From NCBI GenBank assembly GCA_033980235.1, contig CM067065.1, positions 25,700,836-25,764,835 on the forward strand: a stretch of DNA of 64,000 bases. Reading direction: 5' to 3'. Shown in pieces: positions 50,401 to 62,291 of the stretch. The notes under the pieces are model-generated. The model made no database searches. It was not told the DNA's origin and worked only from the letters and a program-made list of their open reading frames with translations. Source of the DNA: Diadema setosum. Its lineage: Eukaryota > Echinodermata > Echinoidea > Diadematoida > Diadematidae. The position numbers were made by a program, and so were the translations under genes. Each line of letters opens with the position of its first letter. Position 1 is the stretch's first letter.

Positions 50401-53400
50401 TTTTTTATTTCAACTTAATTTAAACAGTACAAAAATTTCCTCATATATGAAAACGGAAGGAAACAATATCATTCAACTTTTCCTATTTCCATGTATTTGA
50501 TAGTTATTATGTCTACCATATTAGTGCGATACGCATAAATCTATCCATGTTGATAGTGTATCACAGGTGTATACATTTTGTGTATACACGTGTTATACAA
50601 AAGCATAATTCATGACAATTATATTATAATTGCAGATAATACTTTAAGGACATTATTATACTGTTGTAACATATGCATGAGTGCGCATTGCACGAATGAA
50701 TATAACATGTTCATTATCCATGTCCAGTGGTAAGCGCATCATACTTATCCATAAACCTAAATTATTATGTTTGTATCTTATTAAGATACAAACATAATTT
50801 AGGTTTATGGATAAGTATGATGCGCTTACCACTGGTCATGAATAATGAACATGTTATATTCATTCGTGCAGTGCGCACTCATGCATATGTTACAACAGTA
50901 TAATAATGTCCTTAAAGTATTATCTGCATATGTGTGATGTACTTAAAATAACTTGACATTAATGTATCTCTGTTACTCATGCAAATGTTCAGCAGACCTC
51001 CATCTTTGAACAAGTCAAATAGAAAATAAGGACCAATCAGACACAAAGCAATGAATTTTCAAAGTTTTGTCATCATTTTGAGGCTGAGCTAAATATCTTT
51101 CAATTAAGCCAATGGAAGTATGTTGTATGTTGTATTCAAGTTTGATGAATGCTCAACTTGCATCAGATATTCATGGCACTGAGCACAATATCTGATTTTG
51201 GTCAAAGAATATTGAAAATCTTGAATGTTTCATGACTTTTAAAACTCCTACCAAGGACATTATGATACACAAGTTCGTTTTGATTCTTGCTCAATTTGAT
51301 AAAGGTCATCTTCTTTAACCGCAAGCTGCTTGTAAAGTTAACGCACTATGTGATTCTTTTGTTTTTGTTTGTTAGGTTGGTTGGTTGGTGTTTGGTTTGT
51401 TTGTTTGTTTTGTTGTAGTTGTTGTTGTTGTTTTGTCTACCTGACTGTTACAATGAAAGGAAATGAAAAACAAGCAAGCAGCCATATTCCTCGGCCTGTT
51501 CAGTGAGGCGTATACCGTATGATATTGTCCAAGCGAAACTCTATTCACACATCCAAAACTTACTACAGACATGATGGCGGGTTGCGGAGTACATCGCTTG
51601 GCATGGACCATGCCCAATATTTGAAGCATATGACCTTCTCTTGCAGCGACAAAGGGCAGCCTAGGGAAAAAGAAAGAGAGAGAAAAAATATGTTTAGGTA
51701 AGAAGTGATGTAGAGATTTAAGAAGAGAAAGAGTGTGTGAGAGGGAGAAGGATTTGAGGGTCAATAGAGAGATTGGAATAAAATCGCATTGAATGGCTAG
51801 TCCTCATAAAGAGTTCAATACCTCTTTATAAAGTACCGCTGAGAATAGGGCTCGCCATGACACTTCCAAGACCTGGAGCCGCTGAGAATTCAATGAAACC
51901 ACTCTCTTTCTCAATGACTATTGCACCTGTCCAATCTGTGAGATTGCAGCTATTGCTAGGTACTTAATGCAAAAAGGTGTTCATGTACCAAAATAAGAGC
52001 AGTTTAGACTTCAGAACAACGCACTATTATAAAGGGCATTGCATACATAATGTGTTGCCATACCTGTCCTTTTAACTTTTACACGCTTATATTAAATACT
52101 CAGAAGTCATGCTTATAATGGTATGGTGTGTGTGTTTTTTTTTTTCTTCTTCGTATGACATGATAATGCTGAGTTGATAATATTTGCTGAAAATGCCAGT
52201 CGCCTATGGGGTCAAAAAAGGAGGGGTCGGCATCATTCACCCGTTTTGTGGTGTGGGAATGTTGGGGACCACGTGAGCGGGTGTGCAATGCGGTCTCATC
52301 CACTAACTTTCAAACACATAATGATTGACAGAGGACACGTTATGCGACTTCTTGTATTGTACCAAGAGTAACGTAAGTCTGATATAGTGTGAGCTTGTCG
52401 AGTGTATACCGCAATATTCATTTTACCTGCCCGCTGTAAATAGACTGGCGTTCGCTGCTCCGAAAGTGGACATGCATACACCCAACGGCACAATCCAGGC
52501 GAAAACACCCATAGTCCTTTGGGCAAATGTCTGAAGGGGAAAAAATAACAAAAACAAATTCTCGCGTTAACTATCAGTTTAAACATTCCTTAGTACCACA
52601 AATTTCATAACAGAATACCGGTAGGCAAATTAATCATGTGTGAATAATATACCCATGACACAAAATACACATAATACATTTAAGTAATGAAAGTGGTCAC
52701 AAGGTATAATCAAGAATTCTCTGACATATGGACAGGCTGCATTTTCTTTCCCCGTTTTCCATCTATTTTTCCCCCTTATGTCCAGCGTCAAAGTCATTAT
52801 GTTGCTCTTGTGTAGCATGTACTCTATAGGGTTGCTTTATTTGGAAAAAACAAATGCAATCAAAATTCCCAGCCGGCAAGTATAATAATTATAATTTTGT
52901 TCTGGTGATCAAAGACTCTGACTTGCACCTAGCATCAATATCATCAAATATTTTATATGAGTGAAGGAGAGGAGACCATACCAGTGCTATCAAACAATGA
53001 TGCAATGAATATGTTGAAGTTATCTTTGTGTGTACAGTTCTGGTCGAGGTGAGGGTTTAGCCTTTAACATTTTGCGAGATATATATATATATATATATCT
53101 ATGAGATGTCAAAGCGCATGCAATTCTAAGGGGTATTAAAAGTTTATTTAATGAAAATCGGTTTTGAAGTGGCCTAGATATCCACAAACAAGGTGAAACA
53201 AAGAGACCCTAATAAAGTTGTGGCCTGTAGTCTTTCATTATTATCACTTTTTTTTTGGATATCTTAGCCGTTTGAAAACCAATTTTCATCAAATAAACGT
53301 TGAATCCTTCTTAAAATTACATGCTGTTTCATATTTCATAAGAGGTTTCTCATTATCACACTAAGGAATGCAAAAAACATGAATCCCCACCTCAACCAGT

Positions 53401-56400
53401 ACTACAATCTCCAGCTATTAATCTAAAAACAGCCTCGGCCACTCCCGATACTACGCCCATTTGCGACAGAATTTGGGATCTTACCACCGCGACGGCTTTC
53501 GATGCCAGCATTTCCGCTGGTGTGATGACAGTGAAGTATGATATATTAACCATCAAGTAGATCATGGTGACGAACGGGATACCAACGATCAGTGAAAGTG
53601 GAAGATTCCTGGAATGAAGAATCACATATTGGTTCGATCTGGCGTTACTTGAGTTAGTTCTTTGTGAGGTCACCAGCAACCGTGCAGATACTACATACCG
53701 CAAAATACGGTAATGGTTATTGATACATCATATCATAATGAAATGTCATGAAATTTGAGCCCCCCCCCCCCCCCCCCCAGCTAGTATCATAACTGAGCAA
53801 AACAAACAAACAAACAAACAAACAAATACACAAAAAAGCAACAGAAAGTGGATGGAGTAGATATACGTTGCCATGAATGAGGTATCCTCTTATTATACTC
53901 ACATTAATCTCAATATCTACCATTCCCTGCCTCTGCACTAGCCTTTGCAATTATGATACAGGAATTACATAGCTATAAAAGACACAAAAGCTGTGCAAAT
54001 ACGTAGTTTTACCATTCTTGGGCAAGTACCCCTGAACCCTTTTCCAAATCCTAACCCTAACCCAACTCTTACCCTACCTTAATCTAACCCTAATTTTAAT
54101 CTTTACTCTAATCCTAAACCTAACCCTAATATTTACACTCACCTTATCACTAACCAGTATGGGGGGGGGGGGGGGGGTAATTGTCCTTGGGGGCTAATTG
54201 CACTGATAAACGTTAGGTCCTACATTACATGCATATATGACTATCATTATTTATCATAATCATAATCATAATTATGATACAACTACAAACGTGACCGAAA
54301 TTACAAAGAAGGACTATAGACAGCGGCATGCAGGCAAGCTGTCGACGACACACACATGTGACAGACAATACTCCAAATTATTTATCAAATTTTCACATTA
54401 TTTTCTCACCTTCGAGGATTTTCTAATTCTTCTGTCAGCGCATTGAGAAAACTCCTGTGCACAAAGAGATAACAATAAAAGAGGTAGCACGGAATGGCGA
54501 TCAGTCATGAACACGTATAATGCAAACTGAACACAACTTAAACAGTGCATGTACTGTAAATGCACTCCACACAAATGGCGAATTAAAAGTACACCTCTCA
54601 ATCAAACAAGCCCATGCCTTACCACAATGTCCACATTAATGTTTGAGTATCTGAATATAAGAGTAAACTTAAAAAAAAAACTTCATAATTATTTTTTTTT
54701 ATTTGTCCCAATAATATTCTATTTAACTGTGACGGGAAGGCAATATTGTATATACAAATTAGAACATATATCATTATGACAAATTTACATTAATTGTGGA
54801 GAGGCCATTTTGTGTGATGGACTTGGGTCGTTCTTTGATTCACATGATATTCTGCTATAGAGATGAGAGAAGGACGAGAGAGGGCGCTATAATGTGAATG
54901 TAAGAATGACCCAAGTCCTTCATTCTTACATTCATATAAGATTTAACTCATTTATTTCTGCCACTTTCGGGGGTAATTAGGATTTATCATTTATACCCAA
55001 GATGAGTCCATGCATCAGCTACAATTTCCCATGTTAAACTGAATTTGGCCAAAAATTGGACTTGGGTCGTTCTTATAATATATTCATGTCTTCGTTTGAT
55101 AATGACTATGTGGGACTATCGTGTCGATTGGAATGAACAGAATTGACTACTCGATCTTAACGAATTTATTCTCATTTCTTTCAAGAAATCATTCAGACTT
55201 TCTTTTTTATTAAAAAAAAAAACAACTGCCTGTTCGTCAAAACGTTGATACAATGTCTAGTTGCTTCCTATCAATAAACATTCACAGATTTATTGCAGAT
55301 CAAAATATTTGTCTAAAAAATATTAGCATACCATCCCTCGTAGGCCCACAGTCCCTGGTAGAAGGCGAGGGCGTACGAAAAGACCTCCGGCGTGCTGTCC
55401 TTGAAAGATTCCTCCGGGTTCAAGAATTCAGTTTTACCTGAAAGAATAATACAGTAATCATAAGGTGAATAATGATAGTCATACAGTGAATGAAAATGGC
55501 CCCAAATCACATCATCTTTCAAAGGATCGAAACAACATTCCAAACTCTGCCAGTGGCAATAACAATTTTCATGAAAGTAAAACAAAATGAAAGTTATTAT
55601 ACCAATAACAATGATTGTAGTAATGACATTACTATCAATATCAAATTGCTATTGCCAATTACTAATGATTATGGCGAAGATGATAACAATACATATTATA
55701 CTGATATGAATAACAGTGATAACAGTATATGACAGCAAAAAGGAGCCATTCATTGCATTAAAACTTGGACCTCCTCCAGACGTTAATGTAGCAAAGGTGA
55801 TTGCTTCCAGCACGCTTCTTAAGAAATACCCTCTTTTTTGTATGTTGATGAATACTGATATGCGGACGTAGTATAAACGCATGGTCACACCCATTCGAGG
55901 AGTGGGCTGGAGCATAAGTCGGCGGGGGGCTAAATTATCTTTCCCACATAAGTTCCGGACCCCGTGAGAGAATGTATGAATATTCATTAGACCGTATGAC
56001 GTAATCATTAACATGATGCTCTAAAAATGGAAAAAGAACATCTGCTTGCAGCAATATCTCGTGTGGCAAATGTTATACGTTCAGATTCATACACTCGAGG
56101 TCCCAGGTTCGAATCCCACTTTTTGCTTCAAATCCCACTTTTTACTTCTTTTTTTTTTTGGGGGGGGGGGGAGGGGTACTACATTTCTTAAGTAAATTAT
56201 TGAACTTTTAAAATTTTCAACACACCGAAAGTATTGGATGTAATACAAATAGTATCTCACATTATATTGCCGTTTATTCCGTCAATAAATTGAAGTTTTG
56301 AGACTTGGGGTCCGGAAAAATAATTTCGCCGGCGGGGGGGGGGGGGGGGGGGGAGGGGGGGGGTGGAGCTTTAAATGCTCATATTAGGGGCATGTCAAGT

Positions 56401-56611
56401 CCACTTTTACTCTCCGCGTTTGTCTAAACGACATCTATGTTACCATTTTGTTATGCTTGAAATGGACTTCATTTTTTGGATGAATCAAACTAGTTAGCAT
56501 TTTGATATTTACACTTCATATCAGTGTAATGCCGTGGACTCGGCTTGTAATTGAGAGAAAATTCGTATTGGCTCGTTGTAACCCTGTTTAGCTTTGATAA
56601 TGGAAAAGTAG

Positions 56612-56674
<63 letters not shown>

Positions 56675-58586
56675 TTTTTTCTGCCATTCTGAGCCATTGC
56701 CATCATTGCATTCATTTCGAGTGCTGTTAGAAATGGAGCCCGTTACGGTCTATTAGATGATCAATAGCGCGTGTAGCGTAAAGTTGGCAGATCTCGCAAG
56801 CATTCTTACTCGAGAAAATACAGGTGTGTCAATCGTGTGTGGTTGTGTAGGAACTCTGGAAGTGTGTACATCTGTGACCATAATGAGGTGTTACCATGGT
56901 GCTACTATAGAGTAACTCCATGATGGTGTGACGGTGATGGTTATTATGTGAAGGTGTGTGTTGGTAGGTGTTCGAGTGAGGGAACTTTTGTGGTCTGGGT
57001 GGTAAACGCTCCACGAGGGAGCTAGTGCATTCTAGGTAGGACTATGATCTCAATATGGGGTAAAGTGATACCAGCAGGAATGTAGCACATGGTAGTCGTA
57101 ACTAAAAAGAACTAACAACACTTTGATTCCCAAGACATAGTAGAATCACGGAGCTACAACACCACAGATGACACTGAAATGTGATACCAACTACACCAAT
57201 TAAAGGAACATAATTTACACCAACACAAGCACTGTTACACCAAGTTACAGACACTAGGCCATTACTATCTCCTAGATGACACCAACGTCAACACCTGTGA
57301 TACGCCAACAATAAACATAGAGTATTAAAACATAGGAACAGGATTAGGCTCGTCACTCACCACGCCCGATGTTGACGAACCCGATGGCGATGATGATGAT
57401 ACAAAGTAATGTCTTGGCCACCGTAAATACGATCTGAAGTTGATTGGCAGCCTTGACGCTGTAACAGTTGATGAAAGTCAGCGTCACTGTATCAGGGAAG
57501 AAGAAAAAACAAACATATATTTGATCAATTACATTCAACTCGTTTAGAAGCAAATGTTTGAGAAACTAATGCTCTGAGATTCGTCCATATGCCCCAGTCA
57601 CATATAAACACGGATGCTCAAGGATCTACACGGTGATCCGGGGAGATCCGGGATTTTGGTATATCTGTACACACGGTATCAACACGGCAGCTACACGGAT
57701 AAGGCCGGAAGAGCGCGGCGTCTACACGGACAAACACGGCATCTACACGGATCAACACGGCAGCTACACGCCAGCCACACGGACCACCCCGGATTGCTCT
57801 GCCAACACGGCATTCCCCGAATGACGCCGGATGTTTTTGACGTCCAAAAGTTGCCGTGTTGGCCTCCCGGCGTCAACACGGATCTCTCCCCGGATCAGAT
57901 CCGGGATGTCTATGTGACTGGGGCATTAATCTCTTTAAGGAATACTCTCACTATTACTATTAATGCTGATATGAAACATAGTACATTCTCACATCTTACT
58001 GAACATGGTCACAAAGGCAGCAATCATGATTCCTTCATCCTAAGGGCGCAACTGCTGCTGATATAGGGACTTGAAGCAGGGATCTTACGACCGAGTATCC
58101 GCGGTCTATATCCAATGAGAAAAAGCTCTTCATAGATGGTAATCAACTATCTTCACCTTCTTGAACCACATCGCAAGTCCAATTAATATTGGTTTTCATT
58201 GTAACCTCTGTTTCGACAGTGGATCCTACAAACCTGACAACGATCATTCCTACCCTAGTATTGCGCGGTTTTGTGAGGCACCCATTTACACACCGTGATT
58301 ATGCATATGTACAAAATAAAATGTGTGGTTAAAATTTCGATTTCTTTCTGCACCGACCAGTGGAGGTTCGATCCCTAGAAATACATTGTTCAAGTCTAAA
58401 ACGCATCCGCTGTACACTATGACTACTAAGCTTGTAATAACGCAGTATGTTTTCCCCCCTCCTGTCCCCCTTTTTATTTATTTTCCCTTTAACTGTCCTC
58501 CCTATATCACTACATGAAATACTTTTGCTATTACAACTACTACTACTAACTACGACTACTACTACTACTACTACCGTTGTACTACG

Positions 58587-58643
<57 letters not shown>

Positions 58644-61600
58644 GCTACTATCACAGGACTACCACTTACTAATACTACCACTAATGATGACTATTACTAC
58701 AATCATTCACATTGCGGATGCTTCTATTACTACTCCTACTACTATTCCCACTACTTCTATTACTTCTACTACTACTATACTTCTATTTTTCCTCGTCCTT
58801 TTATACTTATTTCTTTTTCTATGTTTCCATTCTCCTACTACTTCTAATTTTGTCAAACTTTTTAAACACGAATTAATGCTAATGCTATTTTTTTTCCTTC
58901 TGTTCTTTTATCATGTTCATCTTTTTCTTGTTTGACGGAATGTGGGTTTTGTTGTTCGGCTTTTATCAGCTTCGTCGTTTTGTCCAGGGAGGTGAAAGTT
59001 TCCTCTCACCTCCCTGTTTTGTCCTACCAAGGTCTTAACTCAAATCAGGGAGGTGAGTCTCACCTCCCTGCTCAAATCGACGAGGAATATGTATACACAG
59101 TCACGCTTTTTTGCTTTCTGGTATGGCAGTTGTGATCCCACGCTTAAAGGGGAAGGCTAGTAACTAATCAGTGGGAATCAGTGGAAATGCTGGGAGATGA
59201 TTGTTCCAATCCTTATGGGATTCATTCAAGAGTTCATTGTATATCTATTGTGTGATAATGATTTGCTTCAGAACGGTCTCATATTCAAGTAATGTGCAGA
59301 TTAATGCTCCGTCCCTGACCAGGGACGGTAACCTGTAAGCATTAAACTGCACATTACTTGAGTATGAGACCATTCTGAAGCAAATCATTTTCACACAACA
59401 ATAGATATACAATGAACTCATGAATGAATCCCATAAGGATTGGAACAATCATCTCCCAGCATTTCCACTGATTCCCACTGATCAGTTACTAGCCTTCCCC
59501 TTTAAAGATCGGTGAAGAAAAACAAAAAGGCATTCTGATGCCTAAGATAATTTGCAAAGGTAGGCTTTGAATGCAGTTCGTAATGGGATATAAATAGGAA
59601 TAATAGATTGTTCATTTTTTTTTCTATTCCACCGTTTATCTATTTCAATAAAAAGTCCAGCAAGCGTGTATAATGGTGTTAAAATAAAGTCACAGCTCAA
59701 GTCTTAGGTCTGTGGGTATACTCTTGTAAACATTTGTGAGTATGAATGCTGTCATCTACAGTAATGGTGAGGAATAAAAGTCTATCATGTTCCTCTTTTT
59801 ATTTAATATCTTGCAGAGCCCAGATAGATTCAAAGTGAAAAAGTTGGCAAAAAAAAAAATATATAAAAAATGAAACATAAATAAAACGTAATATATAGGT
59901 TCGGCAAACACCTGTAAAAACAAACAAAGAAACATCAAAACAACCGCTAATAGCTTCACTTGTGGCAGTCCTGAACAGTTATTCTATATGCATGGGTAAT
60001 TGCATGAGCTGTAAATTTGGACAAACATGGCTGCTGTACTGTACAAAAGTGGTGAATATTTGCCAGCAGTTAGACACCGCTGGACCGACGCAATGGCTCA
60101 TAAAGTCAATTTGATGGACAGAGTATATGGCTTTGCTTAAGGGCATTGTCTCTGCCGACAGCAGTCTCGAACCAGGAAATATTTTTGATATAGTCCCTGG
60201 TCTTAACCACAGAACCACACTATGCAGCTATAAAGCCAACAGTGATTTCATGAGCCCCCATAGATGCTATGGATGAGTGCGCGGTGCGAGCACAACGGAC
60301 TAAAATACATGTATAAGTGCTCGCCTTATTACCATCAAAATCACCATTGCTCATAATCAACAACAGCATCGTCACAACTAACACTCTAATGCAGCTTTAG
60401 CATGATCATCGCTATGTGCATGTAGCCACTGGATTATTTTCCGTCGTTGTTGTTTCTTTGTTTGCTTTTTTTTTTACTAGATGATTTATGTCTTGTTAGC
60501 ATTGTGAATATGTTTTCCTTCCACGGACTGGATTTTATTTCGCAGACCTGAGATATATTTCGGTTTTTGATAGAAGCAAATGACTCCATAAAAGCATAAT
60601 TATCATCATTATGTTGACATATTCATGCTTGAAGGTCGTCTTGACAATTATGAATACACATCGCCTCAAGGTCACTATTCAGAGATAAAGATCCCAATAT
60701 TAAATCAGGGCATTATAAACGTGGCACTCCCGTCTGTGCTATTTGACATTCATGCATGTTGCACTCCACCGTGTGCTATTATGATCATGCATTTTGCACT
60801 CCATCGTGTGCTTAATAGCTAAGTAAATAATCATTATAATTGTATGATGCACTCCGTCGTAGGCGACTGTTTATAGACGTGGCGCTTTTTAAGCTATACT
60901 GTTTAACAAAATGGTGGCTCAAAATAAGTAACTGTCGAAAATTGCATAACGGTATTCAAATGAAAGGAGGAAAAAACAAACCTCAAGCACAAGAAATCTT
61001 TTGCGCTTTACGATGCTCCTATTGTCAAACTTTTTGTTAGAAGAGAACATCAGGCAGGTCAGCCTCAGATTTTGGTCACTGAGCGGCTTTTTTTTTTTAC
61101 AATGCTTTGGTCATTTGGGTAAAATCTTGTCACTCACAATTTTCAGGGTTTTTTAATGAAAAATTGAATTTACATGTACGCTTATCAATTTCTTATTTTG
61201 TTTTCTTTATGACATTCAGCGTGTGTTGTCTAATCAAGTGTACAAATCTACTCTCCAAGGGCAAAAAGAAAAAACCCGATTATAATGATAGTTGTTATAA
61301 ACACTAAAATAAATTATTCGATGTTTGCTCATTATTATAATGGAAGAATCTGCTTGATTCTCCCAATATCACCTATCGTCTGAGAAGCTTTGGTAATGGT
61401 ACATAATGGTTTGGGGGTTTTTTTTCTCTCATGTCATACCAGAGTCGCCGTTTAACGTCGGAAATAATTATCTTATTTTCCATAAATTTCCTATTAAAGA
61501 CTTTTTATGATTTATGTCACCATCAATATATTGTATCCCTATTTTGAACCACAATCTAGGTGAAAGTTGATCTACGTCATGATTTGCACACACCAAAGAC

Positions 61601-62260
61601 ACTGATCATACACAGGCTTTTGTTCTCTTAACCGGAACCCCTCTGATAGGTCAAAGGTTAACTACCCTGCGACTCACTCAGAGCTAGCATGCCGAAGATC
61701 TTGGCGACGCCGTCGTTCTCCGTGCAGTCGCCCTGCGTGATGTACTCGGCCGTGTACGTGCCCATGATGAGACAGACGATGGCCACCGTGGCGGGCCGGA
61801 TGATGAGGATGAAGGTCCAACCAAACAAGAAAGCGGGCAGCTCGCCCAGGCTTTCCAAGAGGTAGGCGTACTCGCCACCCGACTTGGGGATCATCGTGCC
61901 CAGCTCGGCGTAGCAGAGCGATCCTGTTCAAGACAGGGGAAAGATCGAATGATAGGAAATAAACCAAAACAGTTTATACACGGTGAAGGTGATTCCAACA
62001 CGTCTGCGTAATTCTAAAGAAAACGTCAAGGATACCTATACTACAAACACCACCTAAAATCCCATAATACCCTATCAGATTTATGAATAATTGATACATC
62101 AGAATAGTAACAGATCAATAGCTTGATTTTCGGATCAATTGCACCGTGATCAGAGATATAGGTTTATTTGTTTGTTTGTTTGATTTTTTTTTTTTGTCCT
62201 GAATAAACAACCGATGTCAGAATCGATCATACACATCCATGTATGTGTGACACTAATCAC

Positions 62261-62291
<31 letters not shown>

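Noticed and set aside
57614..58066. 150-codon frame with repeated HLHG-type residues
   Set aside because: Encoded by the ACACGG tandem repeats inside a MITE.
58063..58121. Possible functional tRNA gene
   Set aside because: Box A and box B are recognisable but the arms do not close into a full cloverleaf by eye; better called a SINE head.
58447..58935. 162-codon plus-strand frame
   Set aside because: Leu/Thr runs from a CTA microsatellite.
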